A stretch of 64,000 nucleotides of DNA, from contig OZ245783.1 of assembly GCA_965227875.1 (NCBI GenBank), forward strand, positions 3,720,001-3,784,000, in the 5' to 3' direction. Both the position numbers and the translations under genes were made by a program. Shown in pieces: positions 62,884-64,000 of the stretch (position 1 is its first letter; the number at the start of each line of letters is the position of its first letter). The notes beneath the pieces are model-generated. The model did not search any database. It saw only the letters and a program-made list of their open reading frames with translations, and was not told where the DNA came from. The DNA is from G965227875 sp965227875 (GTDB lineage: Bacteria > Pseudomonadota > Alphaproteobacteria > Rhizobiales > JAJFHC01).

Positions 62884-63666
62884 CTAGCCCGAAAGGCCTT
62901 CTGTATGTCCGTCGACGGGCACGGCCTGGCCCGAAATGCGCGCCGCGGCAGGCGATGCGAGAAAGAGGGCAGTGGCGGCAATGTCTTCCGCATCGACGAA
63001 AGTGCGCATGGAACTCGCACCGGCATAGCCTGTGCGGATCTCGTCTTCAGTCTTTCCGGTCGCCCGTGCCTGGGCGGCGATGACCCGGTCCATGCGCGGC
63101 CCGTTCACGGCGCCCGGGCAGATCGCGTTCACCCGGATGTTGTGGGGACCGAGTTCCATGGCCAGCGACTTGGTCAGGCCGATCACGGCCCACTTGGCCG
63201 CGCAATAGGGTGTGCGGCCCGGGTATCCCATCAAGCCGGCCGTCGACGACAGGTTGATGATGCATCCCGACCGGGCCTCCTTCATCGCCGGGATGGCCTG
63301 GCGTGCGAACAGGAAGAGGCTGTCGATGTTGACCGAAATGCAGCGCCGCCAGTCCTCGAGGTCCAGCATCTCCATCGTGCCGGTCGGCCCCGCGATACCG
63401 GCATTGTTCACCAGCACGTCGACGGCGTGGTAGCCGCCGGCGAAATCCTGGAAGACGCGGCGGACGGCGTCCTCGTCGGCAACGTCCGCCCGTGTCGTCG
63501 TGATCTCGGGCCGTTCTTCGCCGAGCCGGGCGATGGCCTCCGGGTCGACGTCGCAGACATGGACATTCGCCCCGGCGTCCGAGAATGCACAGGCGATCGC
63601 CCGTCCGATGCCCGCCGCACCCGCCGTGACGAGGACGCGTTTGCCGGCATGTCCGGACGCCGTCAT
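62884..63666 (-). CDS. SDR-family oxidoreductase of the acyl-CoA operon
   Basis: A 260-residue short-chain dehydrogenase: NAD motif AGAAGIGRAIA near 16-26, Ser in INLSSTAGL, and YCAAKWA with Tyr and Lys. The sequence GPRMDRVIAAQARATGK and its neighbours resemble SDRs found beside carnitine or betaine-CoA genes, but this is from memory and not provable here. ATG at 63666 overlaps the stop of the thioesterase gene (ATGA). Confidence 0.82.
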   Translation of the reverse strand: MTASGHAGKRVLVTAGAAGIGRAIACAFSDAGANVHVCDVDPEAIARLGEERPEITTTRADVADEDAVRRVFQDFAGGYHAVDVLVNNAGIAGPTGTMEMLDLEDWRRCISVNIDSLFLFARQAIPAMKEARSGCIINLSSTAGLMGYPGRTPYCAAKWAVIGLTKSLAMELGPHNIRVNAICPGAVNGPRMDRVIAAQARATGKTEDEIRTGYAGASSMRTFVDAEDIAATALFLASPAAARISGQAVPVDGHTEGLSG

Positions 63667-64000
63667 GCGGCGGGTTGCGGCACGTCCATGACGCGGCCTT
63701 TCTGCTTGGGCGCGGGCAGCGTGCGATGTGCGTCCATGATGGCCTGGAGAGCGTCGAAGACGTGGCCGTCCATCGAACTCGCGGACTGTTTCTGCGTGTC
63801 CACGTGGAGGAGCATCTGCTCCGTCGTGCACAGCACTTCGCCGCTCGTGGCGTGCAGCATCCGGTGGAAAAGATGCACCCGCTTGCGGTCGAGGCCGAGT
63901 AGCTGGGTTTCGAAGGACAGCGGATCGCCGGCCGAGGCCTCTTTCAGGAAATTGAGATGGGTCTCGACCGTGAACAGGGACCTGCCGGAGGCGCGGTAGT
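63663..64000 (-). CDS. Acyl-CoA thioesterase (hot-dog fold), 5' end outside window
   Basis: The visible part encodes about 112 C-terminal residues of a 4HBT-type thioesterase: FTVETHLNFLKEASAGDPLSF is followed by KRVHLFHRMLHA and CTTEQMLLHVD, the hot-dog core. Similar thioesterases act on betainyl-CoA in carnitine degradation. The N-terminus and start codon lie beyond the right edge. It is coupled to the SDR gene by an ATGA overlap. Confidence 0.8.
   Translation of the reverse strand, partial: YRASGRSLFTVETHLNFLKEASAGDPLSFETQLLGLDRKRVHLFHRMLHATSGEVLCTTEQMLLHVDTQKQSASSMDGHVFDALQAIMDAHRTLPAPKQKGRVMDVPQPAA

Overview
The window is dense, GC-rich bacterial chromosome with short intergenic gaps and many overlapping start/stop codons. 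The gene families point to an alphaproteobacterium: Tad/Flp-type CpaB and secretin, BMP-type nucleoside transport, PuuD urate oxidase, cytochromes c', and many SDR, GMC and CoA-linked catabolic genes. The lineage within the class cannot be fixed from this sequence. A glutaminyl-tRNA synthetase beside a tRNA-Gln(CUG) gene is notable, because many alphaproteobacteria make Gln-tRNA indirectly.

Layout. 1-2.0 kb: the end of an AbrB-type membrane protein and a PPP-type phosphatase. 2.2-17.3 kb: a purine catabolism region. It holds xdhABC and guaD, a four-gene BMP-type ABC importer ending in a strong terminator, an O6-methylguanine methyltransferase, an ACT-domain regulator, a LysR regulator, puuD and an 8-oxoguanine-deaminase-type amidohydrolase. 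Together these can import purine bases or nucleosides, deaminate guanine to xanthine, oxidise xanthine to urate, deaminate 8-oxoguanine to urate and oxidise urate further. 17.3-30 kb: a mixed region with a cryptic M14-like secreted peptidase, secreted small proteins, a diheme cytochrome c, two cytochromes c', a GIY-YIG protein, a TPR protein, a sulfatase, a cNMP-patatin, an MFS pump, an MBL-fold hydrolase and a LysR regulator.

29.8-36 kb: a MerR/CDF metal-efflux pair with a textbook MerR promoter, a GMC oxidoreductase, an FAD monooxygenase, glnS and tRNA-Gln. 35.9-39.3 kb: an incomplete Tad/Flp assembly locus (cpaB, small lipoprotein, secretin, TPR lipoprotein) with no ATPase, pilin or platform gene. 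39.3-42.3 kb: an accessory patch with a 414-base gap carrying repeats, a GNAT-like protein, and a three-gene unit of two HTH regulators plus an unrecognised 277-aa protein. This is the best candidate here for an undescribed module.

42.4-64 kb: an isocitrate/isopropylmalate-type dehydrogenase, a RidA protein, a secreted caspase-TPR protein, a GST, a HAD phosphatase, a TetR/MAPEG pair with a clear operator, a dehalogenase matching fluoroacetate dehalogenase residue by residue, a racemase-like protein, an OmpA fusion, ilvD, an SDR-SDR-cupin operon, an orphan amino-acid-type binding protein followed by a large chemoreceptor, and an acyl-CoA operon (CoA ligase, acyl-CoA dehydrogenase, SDR, thioesterase) running off the right edge. 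No rRNA, insertion sequence, CRISPR array or integrase was seen.
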